Assembly: GCF_030068455.1 (NCBI RefSeq)
Contig: NZ_JAQOSQ010000014.1
Location: 82,726 to 146,725, forward strand
Length of the DNA: 64,000 bases
Direction of reading: 5' to 3'
Source: Roseofilum casamattae BLCC-M143
GTDB lineage: Bacteria; Cyanobacteriota; Cyanobacteriia; Cyanobacteriales; Desertifilaceae
How positions within the stretch are numbered: the first letter of the stretch is position 1; each line of letters starts with the position of its first letter. Positions 17,806 to 28,336 of this stretch are shown here, in pieces. Below the pieces are notes generated by a model, which did not search any database, was not told the origin of the DNA, and was given only the letters and a program-made list of their open reading frames with translations. The position numbers were made by a program, and so were the translations under genes.

Positions 17806-18802
17806 TTCCGGGAACAATTTCCCCAAGGGTAAATGACTCAATACCTCGCGACTGAAAGAATTCCAACGCCAAATTCTCTTGCTTGCGATCGACAATTACG
17901 GCAAAGCCAACGCCCATATTAAAGGTATTAAACATATCATCATCAGGAACTTCTCCGCGATCGGCAAGCCAATTAAAAATCGGCGGAATTTCCCATGCAT
18001 CCCAATTTATCGCCACCGATTGATTCTTGCCCAAACACCGAGGCAAATTTTCCGGCAGTCCTCCTCCGGTAATATGAGCCATACTATGAATATTTAACTC
18101 TCCCGCCAGAGCCGCTAAAATGGGTTGCACGTAAATCCGAGTGGGAGTCAAAAACAACTCTCCCAAAGACCGAGTAAAACCGGTGGGAATTTCGTCCCAA
18201 CCCATACCGGTTTTCTCCACAATTTTACGGACTAAACTAAACCCATTACTGTGCACTCCGCTACTGGCTAAACCAATAACAATATCTCCCACCCGAACTC
18301 GAGAACCATCCAATATCTCGCTTTTTTCCACGATCCCCACGCAAAATCCGGCCAGATCGTACTCTCCCGGCTGATAAAATCCCGGCATCTCCGCCGTTTC
18401 GCCCCCGAGCAAAGCACATCCAGCCTCGCGACAGCCTCGAGCAATGCCAACCACCACGGATTCCAATTGTTCGGGATTTAACTGACTCGTTGCTAAATAA
18501 TCTAAGAAAAACAACGGTTGTGCCCCAGAGGTGAGCACGTCGTTAACACACATAGCTACCAAATCGATGCCAATGGTCTCGTGGCGATCGCAGTGTCGGG
18601 CAATTTTCAGCTTCGTCCCCACCCCATCGGTTCCGGAAACCAGCACCGGCTCCCGATAGCCTCCAGGGAGTTGAAAGCAGCCACCAAAGCCACCAAGTCC
18701 GCCCAACACCTCCGGACGATAGGTACTTTCGACAGAGTCGCGAATCCGGTCAACAAAGGCTCGCCCCGCCTCCACATCAACACCTGCCTCTTGATAATCC
18801 AT
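17771..18802 (-). CDS. purM: Phosphoribosylformylglycinamidine cyclo-ligase (AIR synthetase)
   Basis: PurM closes the imidazole ring to form AIR in purine synthesis. The 343-residue length is normal. Diagnostic segments are [13 protein letters not shown] at the start, [15 protein letters not shown] near residue 55, [20 protein letters not shown] near 75, [11 protein letters not shown] near 140, and [14 protein letters not shown] near 245. It is the first gene of a minus-strand run that continues into the DHH-polyA polymerase fusion with a 35-bp overlap, so the two are probably cotranscribed. The ATG is preceded by an AAAGAG ribosome-binding sequence. Confidence 0.95.
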   Translation of the reverse strand: MDYQEAGVDVEAGRAFVDRIRDSVESTYRPEVLGGLGGFGGCFQLPGGYREPVLVSGTDGVGTKLKIARHCDRHETIGIDLVAMCVNDVLTSGAQPLFFLDYLATSQLNPEQLESVVVGIARGCREAGCALLGGETAEMPGFYQPGEYDLAGFCVGIVEKSEILDGSRVRVGDIVIGLASSGVHSNGFSLVRKIVEKTGMGWDEIPTGFTRSLGELFLTPTRIYVQPILAALAGELNIHSMAHITGGGLPENLPRCLGKNQSVAINWDAWEIPPIFNWLADRGEVPDDDMFNTFNMGVGFAVIVDRKQENLALEFFQSRGIESFTLGEIVPGNGELLGDRAPR

Positions 18803-19200
18803 GGTGCTCTTTCCCCGACGATTTGATGATTGAAGTCAATATATCAAATATTTTTATCTCTAACGGGATTGAAAGGCGAAGGTCAGTCAAAACAGTCTCT
18901 TCAGCATTTTTTCATCAGAAGATCGCCTAGCTGGTTCGTCGCGAACAGAAAAAAACTGTGATAACCTGATCCCTGTTTAATGAAAAAATCAGATTCATAA
19001 CCTCATAACCATTTCAGTCTCCGCTCGACTCGTAAAACGTTCCCAAAAAAGTAAAATCCGATTTGCTTTTCTGGGAAAGCGCGAAGAGTTAGCGAGGCCC
19101 CAGTAAGGGTGAGAACAACAGAAACGATAAAGCCAACCCGCTCTATCCCTCTATGCCAGAGATCTGCTCTGCCCCTACTTCATCCATAATCTAAGGACTT
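18803..19200. other. Gene-free region between purM and rlpA with a strong hairpin
   Basis: This 398-bp divergent spacer must hold the promoters of purM and rlpA. A long hairpin sits at 19040-19077: TTCCCA and TGGGAA close a stem that continues through AAAAG/CTTTT and AAA/TTT around a short loop (about 15 pairs with one mismatch and one possible G-U pair). The following stretch 19081-19140 is GC- and purine-rich. A structured 5' leader of rlpA is possible. I did not recognise a known riboswitch class. Confidence 0.45.
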
Positions 19201-20250
19201 ATGAAACAACATCTTTGGAAAAGCTTAGCCGTCTCTGCCCTAGTCATGACCTTAGGATTTGAATCCTCCGGTCATGCCGAGACAGCCGATACCGATCGCG
19301 CCCTCGACAACCTTTCGGCATCGGCAGCCCAAACAGCTCGTAAAGACAACACTTTAGAAGAGCCTGCCACTCTCGTTGCAGAAACGGAGGAGATTGAGGT
19401 TGAAGCCGATCGAGCGCCTGTAGAAGCGATCGAGCCAGCTAAACAGAGCCAACAGTCTAAGGCGAAACCAACAAAAATTTATCCTCACCTTATGGATGGT
19501 AAGTTAGCGGCAACGCTATACGTCCGAGATATTCCCGTACTTACATTTTTGGGCGACACGCTACAAGTTCCGCCAACCGACACTCCCGATGCTGCTCCAG
19601 CGAGTTTGCCCAACCTATCAGAAACGGAGCCGATGAGAGCAGCCGAAGCGCTAGCAGACAAACTCGGTGAATGGGTACGAACTGAAGACGATGCGAAAGC
19701 GATCGCCCTCAGATGGGACGAAGACGAAGAGTACTATCGCATTGAAGCCAACAAGCAAACTTTGATCGTGCTTGACAATGGAGCCATGTTACCCGATACG
19801 ACAGGCAACGAAACCCAGGATGCCGTGCAGGTGACCAACCGGTTGCGGCGACTGTTAGGCAACGCGCCTCCCGTATCCGAAATCTATGGGAAACCGGCGA
19901 TCGCTCCGAGCAAACCTGCCAGCAGTTCCAGTAGCTCTCCAGAACAGCCCGCGGCCGTAAAAGCCATCAGTGGTTGGGCGTCCTGGTACGGTCCGGGATT
20001 CCATGGCAACTTAACGGCAAATGGAGAAATTTACGACCAGTATGCCTTAACGGCAGCTCACCGCACCTTGCCTTTCGGTACGAAGGTTCGAGTAACGAAT
20101 ATGGATAACGGTCGCGTCATTGTGCTGCGCATCAACGACCGAGGTCCTTACGTTCGCAATCGGGTCATCGATTTGTCCAAAGCCGCAGCCCAACACCTGG
20201 GACTGATGCAGTCTGGAGTCGCCCCGGTACGGGTAGAGATCCTGAAATAA
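19201..20250 (+). CDS. rlpA: RlpA-like septal lytic transglycosylase family protein
   Basis: The 349-residue protein starts with a signal peptide (residues 1-26, ending in SGHA). A long low-complexity middle follows, and residues about 258-349 are the RlpA double-psi beta-barrel: ASWYGPGFHGNLTANGE, AAHRTLPFGTKVRVTN, RINDRGPYVRNRVIDLS. RlpA proteins bind peptidoglycan and in some bacteria cleave denuded glycan strands at the septum. The Asp and His expected in the active cleft (HGNLTANGE, INDRGPY) are present. The gene is followed after 17 bp by panC/cmk. A structured leader may precede it. Confidence 0.9.
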   Translation: MKQHLWKSLAVSALVMTLGFESSGHAETADTDRALDNLSASAAQTARKDNTLEEPATLVAETEEIEVEADRAPVEAIEPAKQSQQSKAKPTKIYPHLMDGKLAATLYVRDIPVLTFLGDTLQVPPTDTPDAAPASLPNLSETEPMRAAEALADKLGEWVRTEDDAKAIALRWDEDEEYYRIEANKQTLIVLDNGAMLPDTTGNETQDAVQVTNRLRRLLGNAPPVSEIYGKPAIAPSKPASSSSSSPEQPAAVKAISGWASWYGPGFHGNLTANGEIYDQYALTAAHRTLPFGTKVRVTNMDNGRVIVLRINDRGPYVRNRVIDLSKAAAQHLGLMQSGVAPVRVEILK

Positions 20251-20267
20251 CCTAGCTCAACTCTAAC

Positions 20268-21860
20268 GTGCATCTTTATCATACCGTTGCTGCCCTACAA
20301 TGCTATCGACAGCAGCAACTTCCCTCAACATCGATCGCTCTGGTGCCAACTATGGGGGCGCTCCATAGAGGACACCTGAGTTTGATCGAGCGCGCTCGAG
20401 CTGAAAACGACCGGGTGGTGGTGAGTATTTTTGTTAACCCTTTGCAGTTCGGCCCGAACGAGGATTTGCTCTCGTACCCGCGTACCTTAGAGCAGGACTG
20501 CCAGTTGTGCGAGGAAGCGGGAGTTGATGCCATCTTTATTCCCAATGCGAAAACCGTTGGTATTGATGAGGGTACGAATCCCACATTAGTCGTGCCTCCA
20601 ACAGAAATGACAGCCGTATTGTGCGGTCGGACTCGTGCCCATCATTTTCAAGGGGTAGCAACGATTGTGACTAAGCTATTGAATCTTGCGCGCCCTCACC
20701 GAGCCTATTTTGGCCAAAAAGATGCCCAACAATTGGCAATTATTCGCCGATTGGTACGAGATTTGCATATCGATACGGAAATCGTGGGATGCCCGATCGT
20801 GCGCGAGGAATCGGGTTTGGCCATGAGTTCTCGCAATGAGTATCTGACTCCCCTAGAACGAGAGAAAGCAGCCGTGTTATATCGCGGCTTGCAACAAGTA
20901 CGAAAGCAGTTTGAGCAAGGCAAACGCACTCGCGAAGCATTAATTTCAACGTTTACAGCAACGATCTCGGTTATCGAAGATGTGCAACTAGAATATGTGG
21001 ATTTAGTCGATCCGCAGACTCTGGCCCCTTTACAGGCGATCGCCTTTGAGGGATTATTAAGTGTTGCTGCTCGAGTCGGCTCGACTCGCTTGATTGATAA
21101 TATGATGTTGCGCGATCGTCAACCCATTATTGCTATTGACGGCCCTGCTGGAGCGGGAAAATCAACCATTGCTCGCAAAGTGGCTGATTCTTTAGGATTG
21201 CTCTATTTGGATACCGGAGCAATGTATCGTGCTGTCACTTGGCTCGTGCAACAAGAGGGCGTTTCCTTAGAAGACGAACCTGCCATTGTGGAACTGGTTG
21301 ATGAGTGCGAGATTGAGCTGGCCTCGCCGGCTACGACTCTCAGTTCCCCAGCCAATACCTTGACGGAACTGAACGAACCGCAAGTCTCGATTAATGGTAA
21401 AAATGTGACTCATCAGATTCGCTCGCGAGAGGTGACTGCAGATGTTTCGGCGATCGCCCGCTTGGGAGTAGTTCGCCAAAAACTAGTCGAGCAACAGAAG
21501 TCATGGGGCCGGCAAGGAGGACTGGTGGCTGAAGGACGGGACATCGGTACTCATGTCTTTCCCGATGCCGAACTGAAAATTTTCTTAACCGCTTCGGTGG
21601 AAGAGCGCGCTAAACGGCGACAAGAAGATTATAAGGTGCGAAATGCTGAAATTGACTCCTCTCCTATTCCCACCACTGAGGAACTCGAACAAGATATCCG
21701 CCAGCGAGATTATACGGATAGCCATCGGGAAATTGCTCCCTTACAGAAAAGTCCAGAGGCGATCGAAATTCAAACCGACTCTCTGAGTATTGAAGAAGTA
21801 ACGGAGAAAATTTTGTCTCTCTATCGGCAGAGTTATGTCCCGTCTGAATCCTCAGTTTAA
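20268..21860 (+). CDS. panC/cmk: Bifunctional pantothenate synthetase / cytidylate kinase
   Basis: Residues 1-282 are pantothenate synthetase: VPTMGALHRGHLSLIERA, FVNPLQFGPNEDL, YFGQKDAQQLAII, SSRNEYL. It joins pantoate and beta-alanine for coenzyme A synthesis. Residues about 283-530 are CMP kinase with the Walker A loop IDGPAGAGKSTIARKVA, YLDTGAMYRAVTWL, VAEGRDIGTHVFPDA. This fusion is characteristic of cyanobacteria. The start is GTG at 20268 and the protein length (530) fits the fused family. The reason for the fusion, which joins two unrelated pathways, is not known. Confidence 0.95.
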   Translation: MHLYHTVAALQCYRQQQLPSTSIALVPTMGALHRGHLSLIERARAENDRVVVSIFVNPLQFGPNEDLLSYPRTLEQDCQLCEEAGVDAIFIPNAKTVGIDEGTNPTLVVPPTEMTAVLCGRTRAHHFQGVATIVTKLLNLARPHRAYFGQKDAQQLAIIRRLVRDLHIDTEIVGCPIVREESGLAMSSRNEYLTPLEREKAAVLYRGLQQVRKQFEQGKRTREALISTFTATISVIEDVQLEYVDLVDPQTLAPLQAIAFEGLLSVAARVGSTRLIDNMMLRDRQPIIAIDGPAGAGKSTIARKVADSLGLLYLDTGAMYRAVTWLVQQEGVSLEDEPAIVELVDECEIELASPATTLSSPANTLTELNEPQVSINGKNVTHQIRSREVTADVSAIARLGVVRQKLVEQQKSWGRQGGLVAEGRDIGTHVFPDAELKIFLTASVEERAKRRQEDYKVRNAEIDSSPIPTTEELEQDIRQRDYTDSHREIAPLQKSPEAIEIQTDSLSIEEVTEKILSLYRQSYVPSESSV

Positions 21861-21879
21861 TGGCAAACGGATCTCGAAT

Positions 21880-22017
21880 GCAGTTCGGTAATTCTTGCGA
21901 GTGGAGAAGGCAGTCATCTTTCATCTGCTCGATCGCATCGATCGCATTTTCTAAGAAATTGATAAATACTTGATTCATCTGACCTGCTATGCAGGTAATT
22001 GCTGGGAGATCGCCCCT
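21880..22017 (-). pseudogene. Relic of a histidine kinase ATPase domain
   Basis: On the minus strand, starting after a TGA at 22018-22020, the sequence reads RGDLPAITCIAGQMNQVF and continues INFLENAIDAIEQMKDD. This is the N-box region of a sensor kinase HATPase domain, with the usual lead-in (C-x-x-G-Q-x-NQVF). The resemblance fades after about 40 residues, and neither an H-box nor the G boxes are nearby. It looks like a remnant of a deleted kinase gene between panC/cmk and glsF. The open frame runs on into the cmk gene by chance. Confidence 0.65.
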
Positions 22018-22045
22018 TCAGAGCTAAAAATGCTAAAAATATAGA

Positions 22046-22063
22046 GGTGAAGATGACTTCACC
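22046..22063 (-). terminator. Probable intrinsic terminator of glsF
   Basis: On the minus strand GGTGAAG, a TCAT loop and CTTCACC form a perfect 7-bp stem, about 29 bp past the glsF stop, followed by a T-rich run (TCTATATTTTT). The opposite side also carries an A/T-rich run, so it may work in both directions. Confidence 0.65.
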
Positions 22064-22091
22064 CCTAAAAAATGTTCCGTTACACTAAAAC

Positions 22092-25000
22092 TTAGACTCG
22101 AACGGGAACCTTCTCCACGATCGCATTATTGCTGGCTTCCGGAGAGTCGGCTTCTGACGGCGGTACAACTTGCCAGAACTTGGGAACACAAGTTTCCCAG
22201 TCGGCAAGAATGGCTTTTGCTTTCTCGCTTCCAGTACGAGAAGCATGTAGTTCGACTAGCTCGCGCAACTGAGCTTGACCCACCTGCGAGGTGACGCGCT
22301 GGATGGAAACAATCTCCGGATTGACCTTATCGGCAAAATTCTCGCTCTCATCGAGAATATAAGCCAGTCCTCCCGTCATTCCCGCACCGACATTGCGTCC
22401 GGTGGTTCCGAGCACCACAACCACGCCACCGGTCATATATTCGCAGCAATGGTCGCCAGCCCCTTCAATCACGGCACGACCCATAGAGTTGCGTACGGCA
22501 AAACGCTCGCCCGCGCGACCGCTGGCCAGCAGAATACCGCCGGTAGCACCGTACAAACAGGTATTGCCGACGATAGAGTTTTCCGAGGCATCAAAGGTAG
22601 CTCCTGGAGACGGAACGATCGCAATTTCGCCACCGTGCATCCCTTTACCCACATAGTCGTTGGCATCTCCGGTTAAATGCAACATCATGCCCGGTAGATT
22701 GAACGCGCCAAAGCTTTGTCCGGCACTGCCTTCAAAAGATAAGGCTAGCTCGCCAGTAAATCCGGTGTTGCCATAACGGCGGGCAATTTCGCCAGCAACG
22801 CGAGCGCCTACGGAGCGATCGGTATTCACGATCGCCAAGGATTTGCTGACTGTACCGTGAGTGGCGATCGCCCGTTCGATATCGCCATCGGCCAGCAAGG
22901 TATCGTCGAGCACCGGGCCGTTGGAATGTACCGGTTGTTCGTCCAACCAACTGCGATTTTCCCGAGTATCCGGCATTCCGGCTAACAGCGCCAGAGCATG
23001 TAACTGTTTGGTTTTCACCAATTCGACTTGACGCTCTTGCAACAGATCGGCGCGTCCGATAACCTCAGACAAAGAGCGAGCGCCCAAGCGAGAGAGAATG
23101 TGGCGCACTTCCTCAGCCACAAAATAGAAGAAATTGACCACATGCTCGGGAACTCCGGTAAATTTTGCCCGCAGTTTCTCTTGCTGCGTGGCAACCCCGA
23201 CCGGACAGTTGTTGGTATGACAAATGCGAGCCATAATACAACCTTCAGCGATCATGGCGATAGAGCCGAAGCCATATTCTTGCGCCCCCAACAGAGCCGC
23301 CATCACCACATCCCAGCCGGTTTTCAGACCGCCATCAGCCCGCAATAAAACGCGATCGCGCAGTCCGTTTTCCATCAACATCCGATGCACTTCCGTTACC
23401 CCTAGCTCCCAGGGAACCCCAGCGTGTTTGATCGAACTGAGCGGACTGGCGCCAGTTCCGCCATCGTGACCGGAGATTTGGATAATATCCGCATTCGCCT
23501 TAGCCACGCCACAGGCGATCGTGCCGATACCGACTTCAGAGACAAGTTTCACGCTCACGCCTGCTTTCGGATTAATTTGGTGCAGGTCGAAAATGAGCTG
23601 CGCCAAATCCTCAATGGAATAAATATCGTGGTGGGGAGGCGGAGAAATCAGGGACACTCCCGGCTTGCTCCGACGCAGCATAGCAATGTAGGAACTCACT
23701 TTCTTTCCGGGTAACTGTCCGCCTTCACCCGGTTTTGCTCCTTGCGCCATCTTAATCTCAATTTGTTTCCCGTTCATCAGATACTCGGGAGTCACGCCAA
23801 AGCGTCCGGAAGCCACCTGCTTGATCGCGCTGCTGGCAGTATCTCCAGCCTTCAGTCCGTTCAGGTGCGGGAAACTGGTACTATTACCCTCCCTATCCAC
23901 ATCCTCGAGCACCGTATAGCGCAGGGGATCTTCCCCACCTTCCCCAGAATTCGATTTTCCACCAATTCGGTTCATGGCGATCGCCAACGTCTCGTGAGCT
24001 TCCCGACTCAACGCTCCCAAGGACATGCCTCCAGTACAGAACCGCTTCATGATACTCTCGACGGACTCCACTTCCTCCAGGGGAACTGGCTCGCCGGTTT
24101 TGAACTCCAATAAATCCCGCAGAGCGCAAGGCGGACGCTCCTGCAACAGGTTTTGATACAGCTCGTAATGGTCGTAGGCTTCCGCACCTGCTTTCACCGC
24201 CTTATGCAGAGCTTTCGACATTTGCGGCGAGTTCATGTGATATTCCAGTCCGGTACGGTACTGAATAAAGCCTCGGTTTTCCAGTTTCTTGCGCGCCATT
24301 TCGGGGAAGGCAAGCTGATGGAAGACTAAGGTTTCGTTGGCTAACTCCTCTACGGATAAACCGCCGAGTCGAGAAACCGTTCCTTCAAATGCTAAATCCA
24401 GTAAATCTTCTCCAATACCGATCGCCTCAAAAATTTGCGCGCCGTGATAAGACGAAAGTAGGGAAATTCCCATTTTCGAGAGAATCTTCAACAGACCCAA
24501 CTCGATCGCCTGGCGGTAGTTATCCAAAGCCTGCTCCATCGACATAGCCTGGACTTTGCCGCGCTCCATGAAGCTTTGGACTCTCGGACTGCTCCACCAG
24601 TGACGGACGGTCTCTAGAGCTAAATAGGGACAAACCGCAGAGGCGCCATAACCAATGAGACAGGCGAAATGATGAGTGCTCCAGCACTGAGCCGTATTGA
24701 CGACGATGGAGGTTTCGCAGCGCAAACGATTGCGAATCAGGTGGTAGTGAACTGCTCCAGTAGCAACCAGAGGAGGAATGTAGGTTTGCTCGGCACTGAG
24801 ACGGCTCGCGCGGTCGGTAAGTACCAGGACTTTGGCGCCATCTTTCACTGCAGCATCAGCAGCATCGCATAAGGCAGCGATCGCATCATTTAGAGATCCT
24901 TCCACTGGATACAGGGTCGAAAGTTCGGTGGCTTTGAGGACTGAATGCTCTAGAGTCGCTAACTCAGCTTCGCTCAATACAGGGGTGCGCAGGCGCAACT

Positions 25001-26750
25001 GAGTCGTCGGTCGAGATTGCGGCTCGAGCAAGTTGGGATGGTCTCCCAGGTGCATTTCCAGAGACATGACCAGCTTCTCCCGCAGGGGATCGATGGGGGG
25101 ATTGGTCACCTGAGCAAACCGCTGTTTGAAGTAGTCGTACAGGGGGTGGGGTTTGCCGGAGAGTACGGCTAAGGGAATATCGTCGCCCATACAGAAGGTT
25201 GGCTCTTTCCCATTTTCGGCCATGGCTTGGACGATCATTTCTACGTCTTCAGAGCTATAGCCAAAAGCGGTTTGCGACTTGAGTAATGCTTCGCTCGGCA
25301 AGGCAGTCTCGGTATCCCAAGGTTGAGTACTCAAGTCTTGAGTTCGCTGTTGCAGCCATTCGCCATAAGGGTGTTGACTGGCAACTTGTTGCTTAATTTC
25401 CCAGTTTTTCAGGACGCGATGCTCTTCCATATCAATGGCCATCATTTGTCCCGGGCCTAAGCGTCCTTTTTCGACGATTTCTGATTCTTCCAGGGGAATA
25501 CTGCCGGTTTCAGAGGAGATGACGATATAGCCATCTTTGGTGATGCTATAACGAGCGGGTCGCAGTCCGTTGCGGTCTAGAGTGGCACCGACATAGCGGC
25601 CGTCGCTGAAAACGAGGAGCGCGGGGCCGTCCCAGGATTCTTGGATGCCGCTGTAGTATTCGTAGAAGTCGGTAATTTCCGGATGGTCGTCTAGGGCCGG
25701 TTGGTTGCGAAAGGCTTCGGGAACCAGAATCATCAGGGCTTCCATGGGAGTCCGTCCGGAGAGCACCATTAACTCGAAGACGTTATCGAGGTTTGCCGAG
25801 TCGGAAGCGCTGCGGTTGGTGATGGGCAGTAAGTCTTTCAGGCGATCGCCCCAAGTCTTGGAAGCGAAGTCTACTTCTCGGGTGCGCATCCAGTTCAGGT
25901 TGCCGAGGAGGGTGTTGATTTCGCCGTTGTGGCCGAGCATCCGCAAGGGTTGGGCCAGGGCCCAGCGCGGCATGGTATTGGTGCTGAAGCGGCGGTGGAA
26001 GATGGCGTAGCTGCTGGTGTAGAGGGGGTTGGTTAAGTCTTGATAAAATTCACCCAAGATCTCGGAGCGCACCATGCCTTTGTAGAGTATTTGGCGGCTG
26101 GAGAAGGAGACGATATAAGCATCGAGTTGGGTGTCATCAATGGCGGCGTGAGTCCGTTTGCGGATTAGATAGAGCAGTCGTTCTAACTCTTGTCCGGATG
26201 CTGTGGGAGATTCGACAATGAGTTGTTCGATCGCCGGTTCGTTTTCTCTTGCTTGCGGTCCGAGTTTATCTAAATCTACGGGAACGACCCGCCAACCTAG
26301 GGCTTTTAATCCTTCTTTGCTCAGATGTTCCTCGAGTAAGACTTTGGCTTGCGATCGCTCTTCTGCATTTTGCGGTAAAAAGACCATGGCCACTCCGATG
26401 CGATCGGTGCCCGGTAGCGCGATACCGGTCTCTTGACTCCAGGCTTGGAACAATTCCCAAGGAATGGCGGTCATGATTCCTGCGCCATCTCCAGAGTCGC
26501 GATCGGCGCTACATCCCCCTCGATGTTCGAGACATCCTAATCCGGAGAGGGCTTTGGTCACTAAATCGTGACTGAACTCTCCTTGGGGATGTGCAATAAT
26601 ACCTACACCACATGCATCCCGTTCTTCGGTGAGTTGGCGCAAGATTTTAGGGTTGGGCGAGAGCGCATCCGCTCCAACACCGAGATCCGAACAGGTATCG
26701 AGGACGCGATTGTTCGGATGTTGGGTTTGATTGGTTTCGATTGGATTCAT
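22092..26750 (-). CDS. glsF: Ferredoxin-dependent glutamate synthase (Fd-GOGAT)
   Basis: This 1552-residue enzyme makes glutamate from glutamine and 2-oxoglutarate using photosynthetically reduced ferredoxin, the second half of the GS-GOGAT cycle. A 46-residue propeptide precedes Cys47 ([12 protein letters not shown]), the nucleophile of the N-terminal glutaminase domain. The segment [20 protein letters not shown] matches plant and cyanobacterial Fd-GOGAT rather than the NAD(P)H type, which typically has LDHRGACG. The 3Fe-4S cysteines are in [15 protein letters not shown] near residue 1168, and FMN-binding segments ([18 protein letters not shown]) precede them. The C-terminal beta-helix domain is complete. 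Its upstream region carries an NtcA-like palindrome. Confidence 0.95.
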   Translation of the reverse strand: MNPIETNQTQHPNNRVLDTCSDLGVGADALSPNPKILRQLTEERDACGVGIIAHPQGEFSHDLVTKALSGLGCLEHRGGCSADRDSGDGAGIMTAIPWELFQAWSQETGIALPGTDRIGVAMVFLPQNAEERSQAKVLLEEHLSKEGLKALGWRVVPVDLDKLGPQARENEPAIEQLIVESPTASGQELERLLYLIRKRTHAAIDDTQLDAYIVSFSSRQILYKGMVRSEILGEFYQDLTNPLYTSSYAIFHRRFSTNTMPRWALAQPLRMLGHNGEINTLLGNLNWMRTREVDFASKTWGDRLKDLLPITNRSASDSANLDNVFELMVLSGRTPMEALMILVPEAFRNQPALDDHPEITDFYEYYSGIQESWDGPALLVFSDGRYVGATLDRNGLRPARYSITKDGYIVISSETGSIPLEESEIVEKGRLGPGQMMAIDMEEHRVLKNWEIKQQVASQHPYGEWLQQRTQDLSTQPWDTETALPSEALLKSQTAFGYSSEDVEMIVQAMAENGKEPTFCMGDDIPLAVLSGKPHPLYDYFKQRFAQVTNPPIDPLREKLVMSLEMHLGDHPNLLEPQSRPTTQLRLRTPVLSEAELATLEHSVLKATELSTLYPVEGSLNDAIAALCDAADAAVKDGAKVLVLTDRASRLSAEQTYIPPLVATGAVHYHLIRNRLRCETSIVVNTAQCWSTHHFACLIGYGASAVCPYLALETVRHWWSSPRVQSFMERGKVQAMSMEQALDNYRQAIELGLLKILSKMGISLLSSYHGAQIFEAIGIGEDLLDLAFEGTVSRLGGLSVEELANETLVFHQLAFPEMARKKLENRGFIQYRTGLEYHMNSPQMSKALHKAVKAGAEAYDHYELYQNLLQERPPCALRDLLEFKTGEPVPLEEVESVESIMKRFCTGGMSLGALSREAHETLAIAMNRIGGKSNSGEGGEDPLRYTVLEDVDREGNSTSFPHLNGLKAGDTASSAIKQVASGRFGVTPEYLMNGKQIEIKMAQGAKPGEGGQLPGKKVSSYIAMLRRSKPGVSLISPPPHHDIYSIEDLAQLIFDLHQINPKAGVSVKLVSEVGIGTIACGVAKANADIIQISGHDGGTGASPLSSIKHAGVPWELGVTEVHRMLMENGLRDRVLLRADGGLKTGWDVVMAALLGAQEYGFGSIAMIAEGCIMARICHTNNCPVGVATQQEKLRAKFTGVPEHVVNFFYFVAEEVRHILSRLGARSLSEVIGRADLLQERQVELVKTKQLHALALLAGMPDTRENRSWLDEQPVHSNGPVLDDTLLADGDIERAIATHGTVSKSLAIVNTDRSVGARVAGEIARRYGNTGFTGELALSFEGSAGQSFGAFNLPGMMLHLTGDANDYVGKGMHGGEIAIVPSPGATFDASENSIVGNTCLYGATGGILLASGRAGERFAVRNSMGRAVIEGAGDHCCEYMTGGVVVVLGTTGRNVGAGMTGGLAYILDESENFADKVNPEIVSIQRVTSQVGQAQLRELVELHASRTGSEKAKAILADWETCVPKFWQVVPPSEADSPEASNNAIVEKVPVRV

Positions 26751-27528
26751 TCAAATGCCTCTTAGTGATAGATGTGCGCCGCGATCGATGCGCGCATTGC
26801 GTCTCGGATCGGAGAAGGCGATCGCCTCGTTACTCCGATTGAAAGTTTTCAGCCGGAGCTTAAGGGAGGTTGCCCCCATCTGCTCGTGCTGTTTCTAAAG
26901 ATGTTGCCCAACCCACGTAGGAGGGATTACCCCTCGCTGCTACTAGTTTTAAGCTGAATCGGGATATCCTATCGCAATTGACCGATCGGATTTCGTATCG
27001 ACTGCTGCTCTATGGTTGACGAATGGTCGATCCAAGCTAGCAAGTGTTGCGATGGTCTCCAGACTCCCCGTAGGGAATCGCAAGAGTTAATTATGAATAA
27101 GAATTGTATCGAAGTTTTGCCGATTGTGGCAATCCATTATAACTGGATTTAAAATCGATGTTCCTCTAAGGTGCGATGGGTCGGGGTTGCATCGGTTGGG
27201 TCAATCCGATGGCGATCGGTCACAATAATGAGGATTGTCAATAGATCGCGTTTCAGGCGGTGCGAGTTAGGATAGGTTGAGAATTATCGATGGGGAGATG
27301 GTCTAAATCTAGTCAACCCGGTTTCTATTTTATCTCGATAGGGAGGAAAATATTGATTGGAAAAAATTAACACTGAGGTAGTTCTTTGAAACTGTTAGAG
27401 TTGAATTGTGGAATTAAATTGGCCGAGTCGAACGCGATTCTATTCTGTAGAGGGCTGGACAGTGTCAAAATAAATAAGGCATCGCTAATGCGATCGCATC
27501 CCCATAGCTAGCGTTATTCTCTGCAAAC
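26751..27528. other. 778-bp gene-free region upstream of glsF
   Basis: No convincing coding region, tRNA or known RNA was recognised. The only notable signal is the GTA-N8-TAC palindrome at 26917-26930. The rest is of average composition with scattered HIP1-like sites. It must contain the glsF promoter (minus) and that of the small gene at 27529 (plus). Confidence 0.5.
26917..26930. promoter_or_regulatory. Candidate NtcA binding site (GTA-N8-TAC)
   Basis: The plus strand has GTA, eight bases and TAC. This is the consensus of NtcA, the cyanobacterial nitrogen regulator. It lies 167 bp upstream of the glsF start. No good TAN3T box stands about 22 bp downstream on the minus strand, whereas a TAGTTT is near on the plus side, so direction and function are unproven. 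A six-base match can arise by chance. Confidence 0.35.
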
Positions 27529-27891
27529 ATGGAGACATCCCTACAACCGTATCAAATTGTTTACCTAGAAGCTGATGGAGAACGCCTCTACGCTGAAATG
27601 ATTCAAATCGTACCCTCTCGCCACCTAGCTTGGGTGCGTCCTCTCATTTTGGTGGTGTCCGATCTCGGCACTTGCGATCGCCATCAAGCCAATTGCGACT
27701 ACTACGACTTGCGCCAAGGGGCCGATTTATTTTGGCCGTTGGGCAGTTTCCAACCCGCACTCGATACTGACATGATTCCCATTCTCGGACTCTTAGGAGA
27801 GATGCACCCTAAAGGATCTCAACACCACGATCGCCTCAGAAACTTTATCAATCGTCTCTGGAATCTCGATTCTCGCCAACATAATGCCTAA
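27529..27891 (+). CDS. Small conserved cyanobacterial protein, function unknown
   Basis: A 120-residue soluble protein without recognised domain. It begins with a beta-rich part (YQIVYLEADGERLYAEMIQI, VRPLILVV) and has a short Cys-containing stretch (TCDRHQANCDYYDLRQGADL) followed by a helical tail (HHDRLRNFINRLWNL). No signal peptide or membrane segment. I believe similar proteins are common in cyanobacteria but cannot give a function. It converges with the next small gene, 29 bp away. Confidence 0.6.
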   Translation: METSLQPYQIVYLEADGERLYAEMIQIVPSRHLAWVRPLILVVSDLGTCDRHQANCDYYDLRQGADLFWPLGSFQPALDTDMIPILGLLGEMHPKGSQHHDRLRNFINRLWNLDSRQHNA

Positions 27892-27920
27892 AGTTAAGCA
27901 ACATTTCTCGATTGCCATTT

Positions 27921-28115
27921 CTAAGGGTTAGAAACTAACTGGATGCGTCCCTCATCCATTTCCGTCATCAACAATTCTAGAGCTTCGTAGTCAACATCTG
28001 AAATATAACCCAACCGAGTTAATTCAGCATTAATTGCGTTTTCGAGATCGGGGGTCAGTCGCTTCAGGTAGATAATTCTCTCTACCAGCCGACGAATTAA
28101 ACTGGTGGGTGTCAT
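27921..28115 (-). CDS. Very small cyanobacterial hypothetical protein
   Basis: From the ATG at 28115 the product is 64 residues (TSLIRRLVERIIYLKRLTPD then NAINAELTRLGYISDVDYEALELLMTEM), helical and acidic at the C-terminus. An upstream in-frame ATG at 28232 would add a basic, low-quality leader, so I prefer the shorter form. No function is known to me. It is divergent from the B12-radical SAM gene. Confidence 0.55.
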   Translation of the reverse strand: MTPTSLIRRLVERIIYLKRLTPDLENAINAELTRLGYISDVDYEALELLMTEMDEGRIQLVSNP

Positions 28116-28336
28116 AATCGCGCCTAGAGTTCCACATGATTCTAACTTAACCCTCAATCGTAACGGGGAAGTGCGATCGAATAGACTAAACTTGAGTGAT
28201 CTAGATCGCAACGGAGAGAGAAAACCGTTCAATGGCAGGATTGTTTCGATTTATTCTATAAAATAATCATAACCATCAACACCTTTCTCGATACTGCCGA
28301 TCGCACTCAAACTATCATTCATGGAGGTTGTCTCTA

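Noticed and set aside
17806..17895. TTG start giving a longer DHH-CBS-polyA polymerase protein
   Set aside because: It would extend deep into purM with residues unlike the family; the ATG at 17805 is preferred.
18960..19200. c-di-AMP (ydaO-type) riboswitch before rlpA
   Set aside because: I compared it with the remembered consensus and did not find the conserved core, so it is left as an unnamed structured leader.
21664..21978. 104-codon minus-strand gene
   Set aside because: Most of it is antisense to cmk; only the first part is kinase-like, and that similarity extends upstream of the ATG, so it is a relic and not a gene.
26772..26957. 61-codon plus-strand frame upstream of glsF
   Set aside because: No ribosome-binding site, no recognisable pattern and average composition; most likely chance.
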